Below, piece by piece: positions 33,715 through 45,901 of a DNA stretch of 64,000 nucleotides (position 1 is its first letter; every line of letters starts with the position of its first letter). Made by a program: the position numbers and the translations under genes. Source of the stretch: Papilionanthe hookeriana x Papilionanthe teres (taxonomy: Eukaryota > Streptophyta > Magnoliopsida > Asparagales > Orchidaceae); contig CM040427.1 of assembly GCA_022702705.1 (NCBI GenBank), positions 73,213,283-73,277,282 of the forward strand. The letters are read 5' to 3'. Below the pieces are notes generated by a model, which ran no database searches, had not been told where the DNA came from, and worked only from the letters and a program-made list of their open reading frames with translations.

Positions 33715-34005
33715 ATTATTTAGGTGTTATTCTTGTGTTATTTAGATGTTATTGTGAGGTTATTCTTGTGTTTATTATTATGTTATTGTAGTGTTATTTA
33801 GGTGTTAATCCGGGGTTATTCTTATGTTATTGTGTGGTCTTATTCTAGGATTATATTGGTATTATTTTGGTGTTACTATAGTGTCATATAGGTTACGTTT
33901 TATTGTGGTGTTATTCTAGTTGGATTGTGATATTTTGTTGTTGTATTTTATGCTCTAGGGTGTACTAGAGTGGTGTTATTTTTTATAATTATAGATAACA
34001 AAAAG
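33715..34005. repeat. GGTGTTATT-type simple repeat (inverse arm)
   Basis: Complementary to the repeat at 33385-33705: GTGTTATTTAGGTGTTATT and relatives. The two arms are about 15 bases apart, so a transcript could fold on itself. Confidence 0.85.
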
Positions 34006-34029
34006 TGTTTTTTTTTCATATTCTTTTAT

Positions 34030-34290
34030 TGTAGGTTTATGAACCCAATGACATTCATTTGTAGATGTATTCTATCCGTAGTAAGGATGTTCTTTATAAG
34101 GTCTGACCAAGCCTATCTGAGGAGAATATGAATAACCTGATAGTAATGAATGTGATTCAATTTTTTGATCTCCCTCAGTATCATCAAGACAATATCCTGA
34201 CACTGCACATATTGAAATGTTGGGATTATGAAAGGTTGGTATTCATAATGGGTGGAAAAGACTTAAGATTATACACTGATTAAGTTTCCA
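34030..34290 (+). pseudogene. Possible internal exon of an unknown gene
   Basis: After an acceptor-like TTATTGTAG|GTTTATG, a frame gives NNLIVMNVIQFFDLPQYHQD and similar text, ending near a donor-like AAAG|GTTGGT. I do not recognise the protein. The same acceptor text (TATAG|GTTTATG) recurs at about 35020, suggesting repeated exon borders. Confidence 0.25.
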
Positions 34291-34399
34291 TGCTAATAAG
34301 CATGCCCAACAAAGGAGAACCAGTATTTTGAAATAAAGTTTCCTCTTGTGGTGTGAATGCCCAACAAATAAAGAATGACCTAGTGAAGGTTTCAACATA

Positions 34400-34985
34400 A
34401 GTTTTTCCATTTTGGTATTTATGTGGTCTTATTTTCGTGGTGTTTTTGTGGCATTATTGTTGTGGTATTTGGGATTTTATTTGAGAATTTTGTTGTAGAT
34501 TTTATTGAGGTTTTATTTAGGTTTCATTGAGGTATTATTGTGGTTTTACTCTTGTGTTATTATGGTGTTATTTAGTCAGTATTCTAGTGTTATTCTTGCA
34601 TTATTTTGGTGTTATTTTGGTGATATTTTGGTGTTATTTTGTTATTATTTTTATGGTATTATAGTAGTAATTTAGTATTATTGTTGTGGTATTTTGGCTT
34701 TATTTATTATTTTCTTAGAGAATTCTGTTATAGGTTTTATTGAGGTGTTATTTAGGTTTACATTGAGGTATTATCGTGGTTTTACTCTTGTATTATCGTA
34801 GTGTTATAGGTCAGAATTATGGTGTTATTCTTGTATTATTTTGGTTTTTTATGGTATTATTATTATTTTTTTAATGGTGCTATGCAGTTCTTTCTAAGAT
34901 GACTTTGTTGTGGGTTTTATTGATGTTTTTTTGGAGTTTTTTATTCTGGTGATATTTTGCTTTGGTGTTAAAATTTTGATTATAT
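34400..34985. repeat. GGTGTTATT-type simple repeat, second block
   Basis: The same low-complexity text as at 33715-34005, filling what would be the next intron of the possible gene. Confidence 0.8.
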
Positions 34986-35019
34986 TTAAGAAATTTTTTT
35001 TAAAACTTTTGTAATTTCA

Positions 35020-35445
35020 ATATAGGTTTATGATTTTTTTTTGGATTTGAAAGATGATGAACACCAATTGGTCACTCCCCCAGTTGAAGGACAATCTAGT
35101 CTAGTTAGATTAGTCTCACACACTAAAACTCACTCCACACCACAATCACCTATTTCATATGATGTTGATCATCAAGTCTCAAGTGAAATCCCTGCGCAGC
35201 CTCCATCTACAGTGTGCAACAAAAGAATTTGAAGAAATAATCCATTTACTCTTAAATCAAGAAAATTTTCTTATTGAATTCCATGAATCAGTAAATTCCC
35301 ATTTTTATAATTTAGAAAATACGTTGACATTCCTCAAAGCTGAGGTTATTAAATTACATAAGGAGAAATCAATTGAAAATGAGAAATCAATTAAAAGGAG
35401 AAATCAATTAAAAAGGGAACACACGAATCTTCCTTTGGTAGTCTA
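35020..35445 (+). pseudogene. Possible 3' exons of an unknown gene
   Basis: Two overlapping frames give HQLVTPPVEGQSSLVRLV and, in the other frame, EEIIHLLLNQENFLIEFHES, then a Lys/Glu-rich end. The arrangement resembles the Ser/Pro-rich end of a transposon-related plant protein, but no family is recognised. A frame change is needed between the two parts. Confidence 0.25.
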
Positions 35446-35449
35446 ATTT

Positions 35450-36450
35450 GAGGGTTTACTCTTTCAGAGGATCTTTGAAAATTGTTAGTAGTCATCTCCT
35501 CAATCAGATAATAAGCCTCATCAAATGGCTTGAGCAATCCTTGAGCAGTAGCTTCAATAATAGATATAAGGGATCCCAGCAAACCATTATAAAAAGTCTA
35601 AATAATTAGCCAACCGGGCAGTGCATAAAGTGGATACTTCCTAAGAAGTTCTTTGAATCATTCCCAAGCCTCACATATTGACTCACCTTCTAATTGGCAA
35701 AATGAAATGATATCATTCATAAGTTTAGTAGTTTTTTAAGGCAGAAAATACTTAGCTAGGAATTTTTAGGTAAGTTCACTCCATGTTCTAACAGATCTAG
35801 GTGCTAATGAGTTTAACCATATTTTAGCTTTATCCTTAAGGAAAAAAGGAAAAAAAAAACCTAAACCTAATAGCATCATGTGATACGCCATTATGGTGAA
35901 ATGTCGTGCAAAGTTTTAAAAATCTTGCTACATGCAAATTTGGATACTCAAACAGGGTTCCCCAAAATTCGTTATTCTGCACCATTTGAATTATAGCATG
36001 CTCTAGTTCATATGTGTTAGCTTCTTCGCAAGAGTTTGAATACTTAAGTGAATTTCATCTGTCATAGGATTAATGTAATCCCTTAATGGTTTATGCGTGT
36101 TATGATGATCATTAATCGGTTCTTGAGTATCCATATTGTTTTGTTGATTGTGTGTCATTCTTCTACAAGTTCGTGGATTTTTTTTCTATTTTCTAATTTA
36201 AATAATAGTTTTTTCTAGTTCTGAATCATAGGGTTCAAGTCCAATATGCCCTGTGCTACGCATTCACTAACTAAAGGTTCAACTAGTAGGTTTCACAGAA
36301 ACACACTAGACAACCACACAAAAATAATTTTTTTAAATATTTGTTTCTTTTTCAAACAAATAATTACACAATAAGATTACAATACAAAATTCCAAGTCCA
36401 GGTCTAATTGATTCAACTAAAATTCTCTTAAGTTAAATACACTGTTAGTT
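35450..36450 (-). pseudogene. gag fragment of a third gypsy family
   Basis: Nucleotide text on the + strand follows the gag of element 2 (compare 35490-35600 with 61700-61830: GTAGTCATCTCCTCAAT, ATAAGCCTCATCAAATGG, AATAATAGATATAAG). On the - strand one reads LKPFDEAYYLIEEMTTNNFQ and related pieces back to the gag start near 36150. The left end is cut at about 35450, where the Lys/Glu-rich text begins. Frameshifts and stops are present. Confidence 0.8.
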
Positions 36451-36467
36451 CCCCAGCAACGACGCCA
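36451..36467 (-). other. Primer-binding site of the third gypsy family
   Basis: CCCCAGCAACGACGCCA matches the tRNA-Asp PBS of elements 1 and 2 with one change, six bases before the LTR. Confidence 0.75.
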
Positions 36468-36473
36468 AGAACT

Positions 36474-37839
36474 TGATACCCCTAATCCAGGTGCACTTAT
36501 ACTCAGGGGTCTCATGCAAGTAAACATGTCGTATCAGTAATATTGGATTCATTTGATTCTGGAATATCGATCCTACAGAGAATTAGGGAATTAAACTTAA
36601 GAGAAGTTCTAGCCTACTAGGATTAGTTCTTAGCTTGGAATCACGATTAGATTAGCGCTCTACAAACTCATTCTACAATATTACAATTAATTTTAAATGT
36701 TGAATCTTATAGAAATTCTACTTAGCATAATTAGATTGGTGATTATCAAGAGATAAAATTACCTTCCCTTTCAATGATATAAGCTTTTGTGCAGGAATAA
36801 ATACTTTAAATTGTAAATGTGACTAGTGACAAATAGAAGCAATTCCCTCTTCTTTACCCTCTTTTGAGTGCATAAAGATTTTTAGTTAAACTAGTTTTAA
36901 TTCATTAAACCCCAATTTGAACCCATCAAATATTATTTCCCTATCTATTTACATCTCTATATAGTTTACTTTTGCCTCTCCTATAGTTCAATGTGAATAC
37001 TCTAATCGTTCCTCCATATCTCTCCCGAGTCATTATGGATCACAATATATTTTAACAAATCATTTAGCCATTAAAGATTTGAAACCAATTCTAAAGTATC
37101 GTACTATCCTACTCATCCAACTTATTCATCACAAGAGAAACATAAAAATAAACTACTCACAATGCATAAATGTAACACCACAAATCATCTTTTAAAAACA
37201 AAGCAAATCTACTAGAATTGTGTTTACAAATAATACAATATGAAATAGAACACAATACTTAGCTTTTTCGTTGTACAAAGTGATGCAAACGTCTCTCCAA
37301 AGGATCTTCAAATCTTCCTACAGTGCTGAGTATTTCCACTCCAATACTCTCAATACCTCATCAAAACTCTAAGAAGAAATTCCTAAATCTTCGTTACAAC
37401 AAACCTACTATATCTCCCCCAAAAGCACAACTCATTCTCCTCTGACAACTCCTCATGCAATCCCTTTAACACCTGTCAAATAACTCCCCACCGAGTGGGA
37501 ATAATTGCTGGAAAAACCGCACAGCAGTTACTAGTGCCTAAGTGTCAGCTTCTCTGACTGGTCGAGTGGGGTCTGGCGCCTATAGCCTAAGTAAGTGGCA
37601 CCAAGGCGCTTGGATTCCGCGCCTTGGCATCCAAAGGTTGGCGCCAAGACGCTAGTCACTTGGTCTCCCTTTTGTTCGATATCACCTCAGCTTCGCTCCG
37701 TTTCTTCTCCACTTCGTTCTACTACTACTACATGTTGTACCTGCAATAAAAACACAATAGTGCCCATCTATAAAGTGCAATTTCATCCATAAAATTGTGC
37801 AAAATTTAAAGAAAATTGTACATACTTTTGTACACATCA
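36474..37839 (-). repeat. LTR of a third, related gypsy family
   Basis: Starts TGATACCCCTAATCCAGG next to the PBS and ends TTTGTACACATCA. It is related in plan to element 1 LTRs (ATCGATCCTACAGAG, the CTATTTACA region) but differs in sequence. Its U3 lacks the CTCGCCGTCGGCGAG array. In the corresponding place (37573-37652) it carries other GC-rich, partly palindromic text (TTGGCGCCAA, CCAAGGCGCTTGG). Only the 5' LTR and part of gag remain. Confidence 0.75.
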
Positions 37840-37951
37840 AAAACCAATAATTGGCAAAAGTAAATAAAGAATTAATTATAATTAAACAATCCTTTGGAGT
37901 TTATTGGAATCCAAATCATTTAAAGTTTAACTAATGAGTTGATATCAAATG

Positions 37952-37956
37952 ATTAA
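37952..37956. repeat. Target-site duplication of the solo LTR (ATTAA)
   Basis: ATTAA is repeated at 39499-39503, directly after the TGATCA end. Confidence 0.85.
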
Positions 37957-39498
37957 TGACCCACTTTTTATATGTTTGCAAATTATGTTAATAGCAACGG
38001 CATCAAAAACTTGATCCCGCTTTAATATATATATATATATTATACTTTATGATGGAATGTTTAATGTGGATTCTACGCAAGTATACGTATCGTATCAAGT
38101 AATACAGGGCTCTAGTGGAGTCCTGGTTATCGATCCCACAGGGAAGTTTTTTTAACAGATGTGCATCAGCTAAAATTTAAATGAATTACCTACTAAAATA
38201 GTAATCAGAAATTTTAAAGTAACTACAGCAAACTAAGTAAACTAATGCTTAAAATAAAGTTGATTTAAATAATTCAGAAAAAGTATCATTCTCCTTGTTT
38301 TTAGAAAATTAAGTGAATGATGAATCTAAATATAATTTTTAAATTGTATTGTGACAAATATGAGCATTCCTATTCTTTACCCTTTCGTCAAAGTGCGAAG
38401 AACATCGACTTATCCTATGTTTGATTATCGAATCATGCAGCTAGTCGAGAGAATACTGGCCGCCACTTCGTAGCTCCCATGTTCCCTCACTCGAGGGCTA
38501 ACATCTACACTTCAACTCTCAAAAAATAGGACCAAATTGAATATTTTAGTCTGTCACACTAAAATGTTCAATTCTACGTCCGATAAATAATATTTCTCTA
38601 TTTATTTGCACCATCCTTCCAAGGCTTTTGACTTCCCGAATATTGGATGTAATTTTTACTATAGTTGATACTTCAACATATTTTAACAAATCAATCGTCG
38701 GATTGAAAGTAAATTAAGTTCTAAGTAAAAATTATCACAATTTATTTTAATATATTATATACTTCTATTTAATTTCATCAATTCGCATAATTTTCATAAA
38801 CAATGAGAAAGACTAAGAAAACTACTCAGAATTCATGGGAATAAAACAAAGCATGGATTTCATTTAAAGTTAACAACAATAAACAAAGATACTTATCTTA
38901 ATTTCCTCCCAAGTACTCCTCAAGTTCCTTTGATTTTTTCTTCTAGTACAACACACTTCTAACTCACTAAAGATTCACTAAGACTCTCTAAATAAACTCA
39001 CTTAAGACTCAAGAGACACACACATATGACATACAAAAGACAAACACAAGACTAAAATTCGTCTTCTATTTATAGAGGTAGGCAAAGGTCCAAGGGATGC
39101 TTAAACACCTCTTCAAAAAGCATCCAGGTTCAATGTATATGTATTTTGAACTGTCTCGCCGTCGGCGAGAAACGTCCTCGCCGTCGACGGGGCTTCGAAG
39201 GTCTTCAACAATTGATCTCATTGTCGGCGGGCTCGGGCTCATTGTCGGCGAGGTAGTTATAATTCCTTCGAAATTCTCCTCGTGATCTCGCCGTCGGCGG
39301 CCTCGATCTCGCTGTCGGCGACTTAGTTTATTTTGCATGAATTTCTTCCTTTTCGATCCAAATTCACTCGTTTACGTGTTTTTGCTTCCATCACTTATAA
39401 ATCTTCATTCCTGCAGTAAAATAAATAAAATACCTTTCTTTAAAGTGCAATTTCATCAAAAATAGATATGAATTTCTTAATGTATTTTTCTGTGATCA
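37957..39498 (-). mobile_element. Solo LTR of the element 1 family, 1542 bp
   Basis: Begins TGACCCAC and ends CTGTGATCA, both as in element 1, and is flanked by ATTAA on both sides. No internal genes lie between, so it arose by recombination between the two LTRs of one element. It carries the internal PBS-like GCAACGGCATCA (37994-38005), a TATA box (39063-39076) and a palindrome array. Confidence 0.92.
39155..39322 (-). promoter_or_regulatory. GC palindrome array in the solo LTR
   Basis: Centres at 39162, 39184, 39224, 39245, 39294 and 39315. Spacings are 22, 40, 21, 49 and 21 bp. Decayed versions such as CTCATTGTCGGCGGG fit C-to-T change at methylated CpG sites. Confidence 0.83.
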
Positions 39499-39503
39499 AT
39501 TAA

Positions 39504-41312
39504 TAACCCCTAAATTATTATAAATTTTGAAATTATATTTTTCATTTATGAATGCCTATGAATTTAAAACATGTTCATAAACACACAACCATAACTTCTT
39601 ATTTATTTAAAAGTTATATTTCCTAGATTTAAATGAAGTTAAATCGGTCAGAAAATCTAAAGATATAGATTTGGAGTACTTTTTTTTTATAGAGAATTAT
39701 AGATTTAAAAACTTCAATATGCTTATAAAGTGTCTTAAAGATAGGGATGTCAAATCAAGCTTGCGAGCTACGTTTTAGTTTGACTCAAAATTGACTCGAC
39801 CAAAATAGCTTAGCTTGAACCTAACCTAAATATTAAACAAGTTAGAAATTCTAACTCGATCCCAACCATTTAGATCAAATTAATGTCAATTTTGTATTGA
39901 GTTCAATTCAAATTCAGATCATAGGTTGACAGGTCAAATATGGGTCAATTTTAATTTGATGATTCAGCTGAAATCAAGCATAATAAATTAAACTTGGTGG
40001 GATATTTGACCTAAAATCAAACCAAAATTTGATCGAGTTAACTCACATCTAGATTTTTTGAGCCAACTTCGAGTTTAGTTGGCACATCGGGTCAATTTTT
40101 TATGCCCCTATTTAAAGTTAAATAGAACCCCCTATTTAATGTTTATATATAGTCAACAAGGGATAACTATGCTTGGACTATTCTTAAGGTCTGAGAGGAT
40201 AAGCTATGGTGTTGATTTTGAATAATCGCATGGTAGAAGAAAAAAAGTCCCATATTAGAAGAAAAAAAGGACATATGATGATAAATATGATCAGTCACTT
40301 ATGTTAATGCTTCATGATTTAGGATCATTGATCCATAAAAGAAGATTCTTTTAGTTAGGACTCAATTCCTAAGATCTTTTAGTTGTTCATAGTATCAATT
40401 TACTAGAGGAATTATTGAAGGGCTTTCCAATCCAACCATCAAATATCATGTTCTAGACCCATAAGAAATCTTAATGGATTCTATAATAAAATATATTAAG
40501 AGTTATGCATAATGTAATATAATCATCCAAGAAAAAATAGGATTAGGCTCAAGCAAAATGTACTTTATTAGACCAAACGATTTCATGTAATAATGATAGA
40601 ATAGAATGGCCTTAGGCAACGAACTCTAAGGAAACCTGATATGTTATCTCAGAATGCAATCTTTAAGATTCGGCTTGCATTTAAAAAGAAATTTTTAAGG
40701 CAATTATGAGGTTCTTTCCATTTTTGGTCGATTGGCCAATTATGAAGGTTTGAGAAGAAGCGTCAAGTCAAAAAAAACGAAACTATTAGAAGTCTCAAAG
40801 CTTAGCATTTCACGGTCACAAGTTTTTCCCAAATGTATAGAAATGGGATCCATTAAACATTTTATGAGTTGGAATTGTATATATTTTTGACATAAATTAA
40901 GACAATTCAACAGGCTATCCAAATTGATCAAACATGATTGTTTGTTATTTCTTTAAAAACCTTAGCGCCTGACCGATTACACAATCATGTAATGTTGGGC
41001 ATGCCATATCTTATCATCCTTATATTTCTTTTAATTATAAGCATACAAATTTAGCAAATATTTAACTCTTAAATTCTCTCCAGAAACTTTCAATCATGTC
41101 TGATATGGTAAATCACATTATCTTAGCTATAAAATTACTGGAAAAAAAATAAAATGATCTAAATATGAATTGATAAAGTCATGCTTTGTTATCTAAATAA
41201 TACATTAAAATTTGTCCGTGATTTAATAAATATCTCAATGACAAATTGCATATTATTTTTAAAAAAAATGTACTCTATAACACAGTTGTATTAGCAACAC
41301 GAATGAATTGAA
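39504..41312. other. No recognisable gene
   Basis: AT-rich. The part 39740-40110 has repeated AAATTGACTCGACC-like text typical of old non-coding repeats. No motif was recognised. Confidence 0.4.
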
Positions 41313-41317
41313 TTTAA

Positions 41318-41771
41318 TGTTGATAATGTGGAGACTCGGTCCACATTAATTTAATTAGATTTCTAATTAAGAATCTCACCTACCGCTTACATACCTTCTC
41401 ACCTATCGCTCACCTACCACATCCCACATACCGCTCACCTACCTCTCACCTACTACTCTCTTGATTTCTATAAATAGCCTCTTTTGACTTAGAGAAGAGT
41501 GTCAAACAAGAGCTACGCAAGGGCCAAGCTAAGTCCTCTAAGAGAGAAAAAGAGAAAGAGAGGAAGGGAGAGAAGAAAATAGAGATTTTCTTGTAAACGT
41601 CGAGGCGCTCGATGGTGTAATTCCTCGAAGAAATAAAATCCTCTGCAACTCCATGGACGTAGGCAAATTTGTCAAACCACGTAAATCTGTGTGTCGCTCT
41701 GGTGCTTATTTTACTGCGTGCAATTTTTCTCGTTCCATTATTCGCTTTATTATCGTCATTTTTTCACAACA
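41318..41771 (+). mobile_element. Solo copia LTR, 454 bp, TSD TTTAA
   Basis: Starts TGTTGATAATGTGGAG and ends TTTTTCACAACA, with short inverted ends TGTTG/CAACA. The 5 bases TTTAA flank both sides (41313-41317 and 41772-41776). A TATA box CTATAAATAG is at 41468-41477. The downstream text (GGACGTAGGCA, CCACGTAAATC) is familiar from plant Tork-like copia LTRs. No partner LTR or gene is present, so it is a solo LTR. Confidence 0.9.
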
Positions 41772-41880
41772 TTTAATACTATTCTATATTATAGAGTGAT
41801 TGATTTGATTAGTAAAATACCACTGGTAATCAGTAATTTAACATTTGCTGTTTATTTACTAATTTATTCTTTATTAGAAA

Positions 41881-42040
41881 GATTTACATAGATACCACTC
41901 AATTCCAATGTATTTACATATCTAAGACCTATACTTCAAAGATTTGGGTGGTATAAATACATGAAGTAAATTTTAATTAGATGTTTTATTTGTAAATAGT
42001 TACAAAGTGGATGGTATATATATAAATGCCATTTATTATT
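41881..42040. mobile_element. MITE-like element, copy B
   Basis: The left end GATTTACATAGATACCACTC matches copy A at 32056, and the right end GGATGGTATATATATAAATG is its inverse. The flanks share TTTATTA. It is shorter than copy A by an internal deletion. Confidence 0.58.
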
Positions 42041-42044
42041 ACTA

Positions 42045-44196
42045 TTATTGTATTACCATCGGCCGGCGTTCAAACGTAGTGCGGACGTGAACTCAGCATG
42101 ACCGCTAGGTGTCACACTTTAATGTGGTAATGAATATAATTTATGTTATCATCCGCATCATTAAAAAATTAACGATTTGACAACATAGTTAAAATAATCA
42201 TAACTCTAAAGTCACTAAGTCATATTATTTTTTAAGAAAATACATAAGTTTTGGGAAGTTTCGTTTTTCAAATGAAACTGAAATATTTACATGCCTAGCA
42301 CACATTTATTAGTTATTTAAATTTCCCACATCTAGACTTTCATATTTACAAACTATATCACTTTAATGTTTTAAATTTATGGATAAAAATTTATATTTCA
42401 CTTTAAAAAATAATAATAGTACTAGTGATATTGAAGATTTTGGTGTTAACTATGGCTGTTAACGATCCGATTTCTAGTCGAGTTGGAGCCGGGTCAAAAA
42501 TGACTCAAAAAAAATTCAATCCAAAATTTTGTCTCCTAGCACTGCTCATTTCTTTTTATCCGATCGTATTATTGATCTTCAAGCTAAATTCGCTAAATTC
42601 ATAGCTAACATTATTAGGGCTGTTGATGATTTGATTTCGAGCCGAACAGTAGTCGGCGCAAAAAAAATTAGATCCAAAATTTTGGTTCATAAATCAACTT
42701 GTTTATTTCAGTAAGTTCTCAATTTGAGCTAAAATTCAAATTAATTTTTAAGTGATTAACAATCTTCCAGCTAAAATCACAGTCTTATGTGTCATCATGA
42801 AAGTTATCAGCAAGGTATCAAGATGCCCCAGCTTTGGTGCGAAGCTAATGGAATCTAGTACACAGATGCTTAATAATCGGTACCAATAAAAAATATCAAA
42901 AGGCTCTGTTGACTGAATTAATAATTAATGAACCTTCTTTTTAATATAACAGAGATTTAATCAATAAAAAAATTTTACTACAAAATGTGTTCTGGTTGCG
43001 TAATAATACAATGAGTAATCCAAATTTGTGAAAATTTCTTTGGCTCCACCCCCCAACCCTACATAGCAAAATATTTTCCCTATTATCTATTCAAAGAAGT
43101 TGACTGAAAATAAATTCATTTTAAATGCTCTCTACTCTCATTTTTCTATTAAAAAATCTTATACTAACACTTTAATCTTTCAAATAATGTAATTAGAGAT
43201 AATTTTCTCAGTTATACAATTTAGTAAGATTAATTTTGTTTCGCTAAATATTTACAATCAAACAATTATTTAGTCACATTTATACAAGAAAGCATGAATA
43301 AGACTAATGCTAAATTTCAGAAAGGGTCACTTTCTGACTCAATGAAAGAGAGACGTTAGGCGTATTTTCCACCAATAAACAACTCTATTGCTAGAAGAAC
43401 TTGTACAATATGAATTAAAAAGAACAGTTGATTGCTCGAGAGATAAATGAATAAAGAAGGACAATTGCATTATGTCGGGTCGCAATCAAAATTGCCGCAT
43501 TTTTATCATTTATTTGGAGAGAATCAACGCACTCAAATTGTGTACTAAAAATAAAATTTGTATTATGATCACAATTCATCATGCAACATTGATGCTGTTA
43601 CCATTGTTTTTTTTTTAAGATATATATAATCTACCATTCACTATAACTATTTTCACTTAATATTGTTGCATATGTTATATAATTTTTCAACCTGAGTTAA
43701 GACATAAATGAGTTAAAAGGCAAAAATTAGTTAACTACATGTGACTTTACATGTCGGTTTTTTTCATCTCTACTTTTAGACGATTAATCGTAGAACGTCC
43801 GTCATATATTTGATGCTCCCATAAAATGACGTCAATATCTCTACAAGCTATATTTCTTATAACTTTTAAAGACACTTCAAAATTTTCAAAATTTTGACTC
43901 TTTACTACATGTATCCCTAAAATTGCTGACATCACACAGACAACAATTCCAAAATGAGGATTCCTCTATTCAATTTTTTTGTGAGAACAACTATAGCCTC
44001 TCTACATATATATGACATGGATGAGGGAAATGCTTGATGGTGTTCAATCATTGCTATCTTTAAATAATGTTACATCCTAAAAATAAATGTCTATCATTTT
44101 GTGTTCAAGATTAAAAAGGATAAGAAAATATGTTTCGAAACAAATCATTATAACCTTCATATATAGAGAGAGCACTCTGAATCTATAAAATGAAAT
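42045..44196. other. No recognisable gene
   Basis: AT-rich DNA with short frames only. No transposon ends or gene motifs identified. Confidence 0.4.
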
Positions 44197-44199
44197 TAA

Positions 44200-44481
44200 G
44201 ATTCTGTTTGAGACAACTGCAGCTTATTAAATAATCTGCTGATAAGCTGATTAGAAATAATCTCCTGATAAGCTTAGTGCGGTTGCTATTACAAATTTTT
44301 ATTTTTTTGGAAATGTCAGACCGCAGACAAAAAGCTCCCACCGCACCTAATTTGGTGCGGTGTGAAAACGTTATTTTCAATGTTTTGAAAACGCATAAAC
44401 TGTTAAAATACGGTTTACCCAAACAGGCCAAGTGCGTTTTTAGAACGCTATCGCACCAAATAAGCTGCCCCAAACAGACCC
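44200..44481. mobile_element. Tourist-like MITE, 282 bp, TSD TAA
   Basis: Terminal inverted repeats: left GATTCTGTTTGAGACAAC, and right, inverted, GGGTCTGTTTGGGGCAGC, both followed by GCAGCTTATT-type text. TAA flanks both ends (44197-44199, 44482-44484). Size, TIR text and trinucleotide duplication fit the PIF/Harbinger-derived Tourist MITEs. Confidence 0.82.
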
Positions 44482-44484
44482 TAA

Positions 44485-45887
44485 ATCTCTGCTTCTCTAA
44501 TATAAAAGCTCCTTTTTTGCATCAATCCATAGATAGATATCTTCATAAAGGTTAAAACTATGACTCCTAAAAAGGGCTTTTCAGATACAAAAATAAACAC
44601 ACATGCACACATACACACACAAAGATTTATATACATATATTGTAGAACAATAAAACTCAGCAAAATATGCATACATAACAATGTTGGAAGCAACTTGATT
44701 TTAATCATTCAAATTATTATTTTGGAGCTCTGCTATAATAAATATTTGCTATAATAGAGATCATATAATTCATAGGTCTTATGATTGTGATATCTATTAC
44801 AATATTAGAAAGTTAAGTACATATGAATAGAAATATCTCCGTAGAGCATCTCAAAATTTTTTTTATGTCAAATAAGTCTAATGCATTGCACCTATTCACC
44901 TTTTAAAATGAGAAAATGAAAGTCTAATGATGCATCATGCATAGTCAAATATTTATATATTCAATTATAACATAATGATACTTCATTTACAACTTGATGA
45001 GATTTAATAACTACATGTCTTTAAAATTTTTAAATTAGTTAAATGCTAAGAATAATGATGCTAAAAGTTAAAAATGTCTATGTAAGATCATATAATTTGC
45101 GAAAGAACGGCACACGACGATGATAACCTGCATAGAGAAAGAAAAAAAAAAAATTGAAGAGCTTAGTCTCAATAGGGACTAAAATTGGATCCTAAATCTC
45201 AGCTTTTAAAAGTTGGTATGGTATGTTTTAATTTAAAATCAACTTAAAATCAGGTAACAATTGATAATTAACATATTAGATTATGTATAAATCTTTTAAA
45301 TAATTATATGACTAGCAAGCTGGGAGAAAAACAAATTATATAAATGCATCAAAATTGATACAAATATCATATTGATACTTGTAAGATTATGGCCAACATT
45401 AATGAGAGAGAAAATGAACATAAAATAATTATTTTCATGTAGTAATAGACTATCATAATGCATTAGATAATTTGACATTTGAAAGATATCTTTTATTTTC
45501 TTGAAAATATTTATTCTTAATGCTTATGATTATGTATTTTAATCATATATTTATTAAATATATTTTGACTTAAACTTATTGTACAAAACTAGCTCTATCT
45601 ACGATCAATAATGCTCATTTTAAAGGTCTATTTGGGACAACTACCGCTGTTTGAAGAAGCACCTATGTAGCAGCTGCAGAAGAAACTATTTTGAGTGAAT
45701 TTGTATGTTTGTTTGGTCAGTTCAACTATCCTGCAACTTTTTTCTGAAATTAAGAACTTATTGCCCTTCTATACATATGGTATATGTAAGCTAAACAATT
45801 CATAATTAACAAATATATAACAACAAAATAAATTTCATAAATTTTGAAAAAGTCACAAGTCCAAAATATTACATGAACATTTATACA
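44485..45887. other. No recognisable gene
   Basis: AT-rich. A phrase at 45624-45645 (GGTCTATTTGGGACAACTAC) resembles the Tourist TIR and may be a broken second copy. Confidence 0.4.
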
Positions 45888-45901
45888 TCACATGACACTG
45901 A
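45888..45901. repeat. Target-site duplication of the RTE LINE
   Basis: TCACATGACACTGA is repeated with two changes at 46566-46579 (TCACATAATACTGA). Confidence 0.7.

Noticed and set aside
36474..39498. One gypsy element made of the LTRs at 36474 and 37957
   Set aside because: The two LTRs differ in sequence and ends, and the right one has its own ATTAA duplication, so they are separate insertions.
44277..44555. 92-residue open frame
   Set aside because: It lies mainly inside the Tourist-like MITE and includes its inverted end.
45624..45760. Second Tourist MITE
   Set aside because: Only one TIR-like phrase was found; no opposite end or TAA duplication could be matched.
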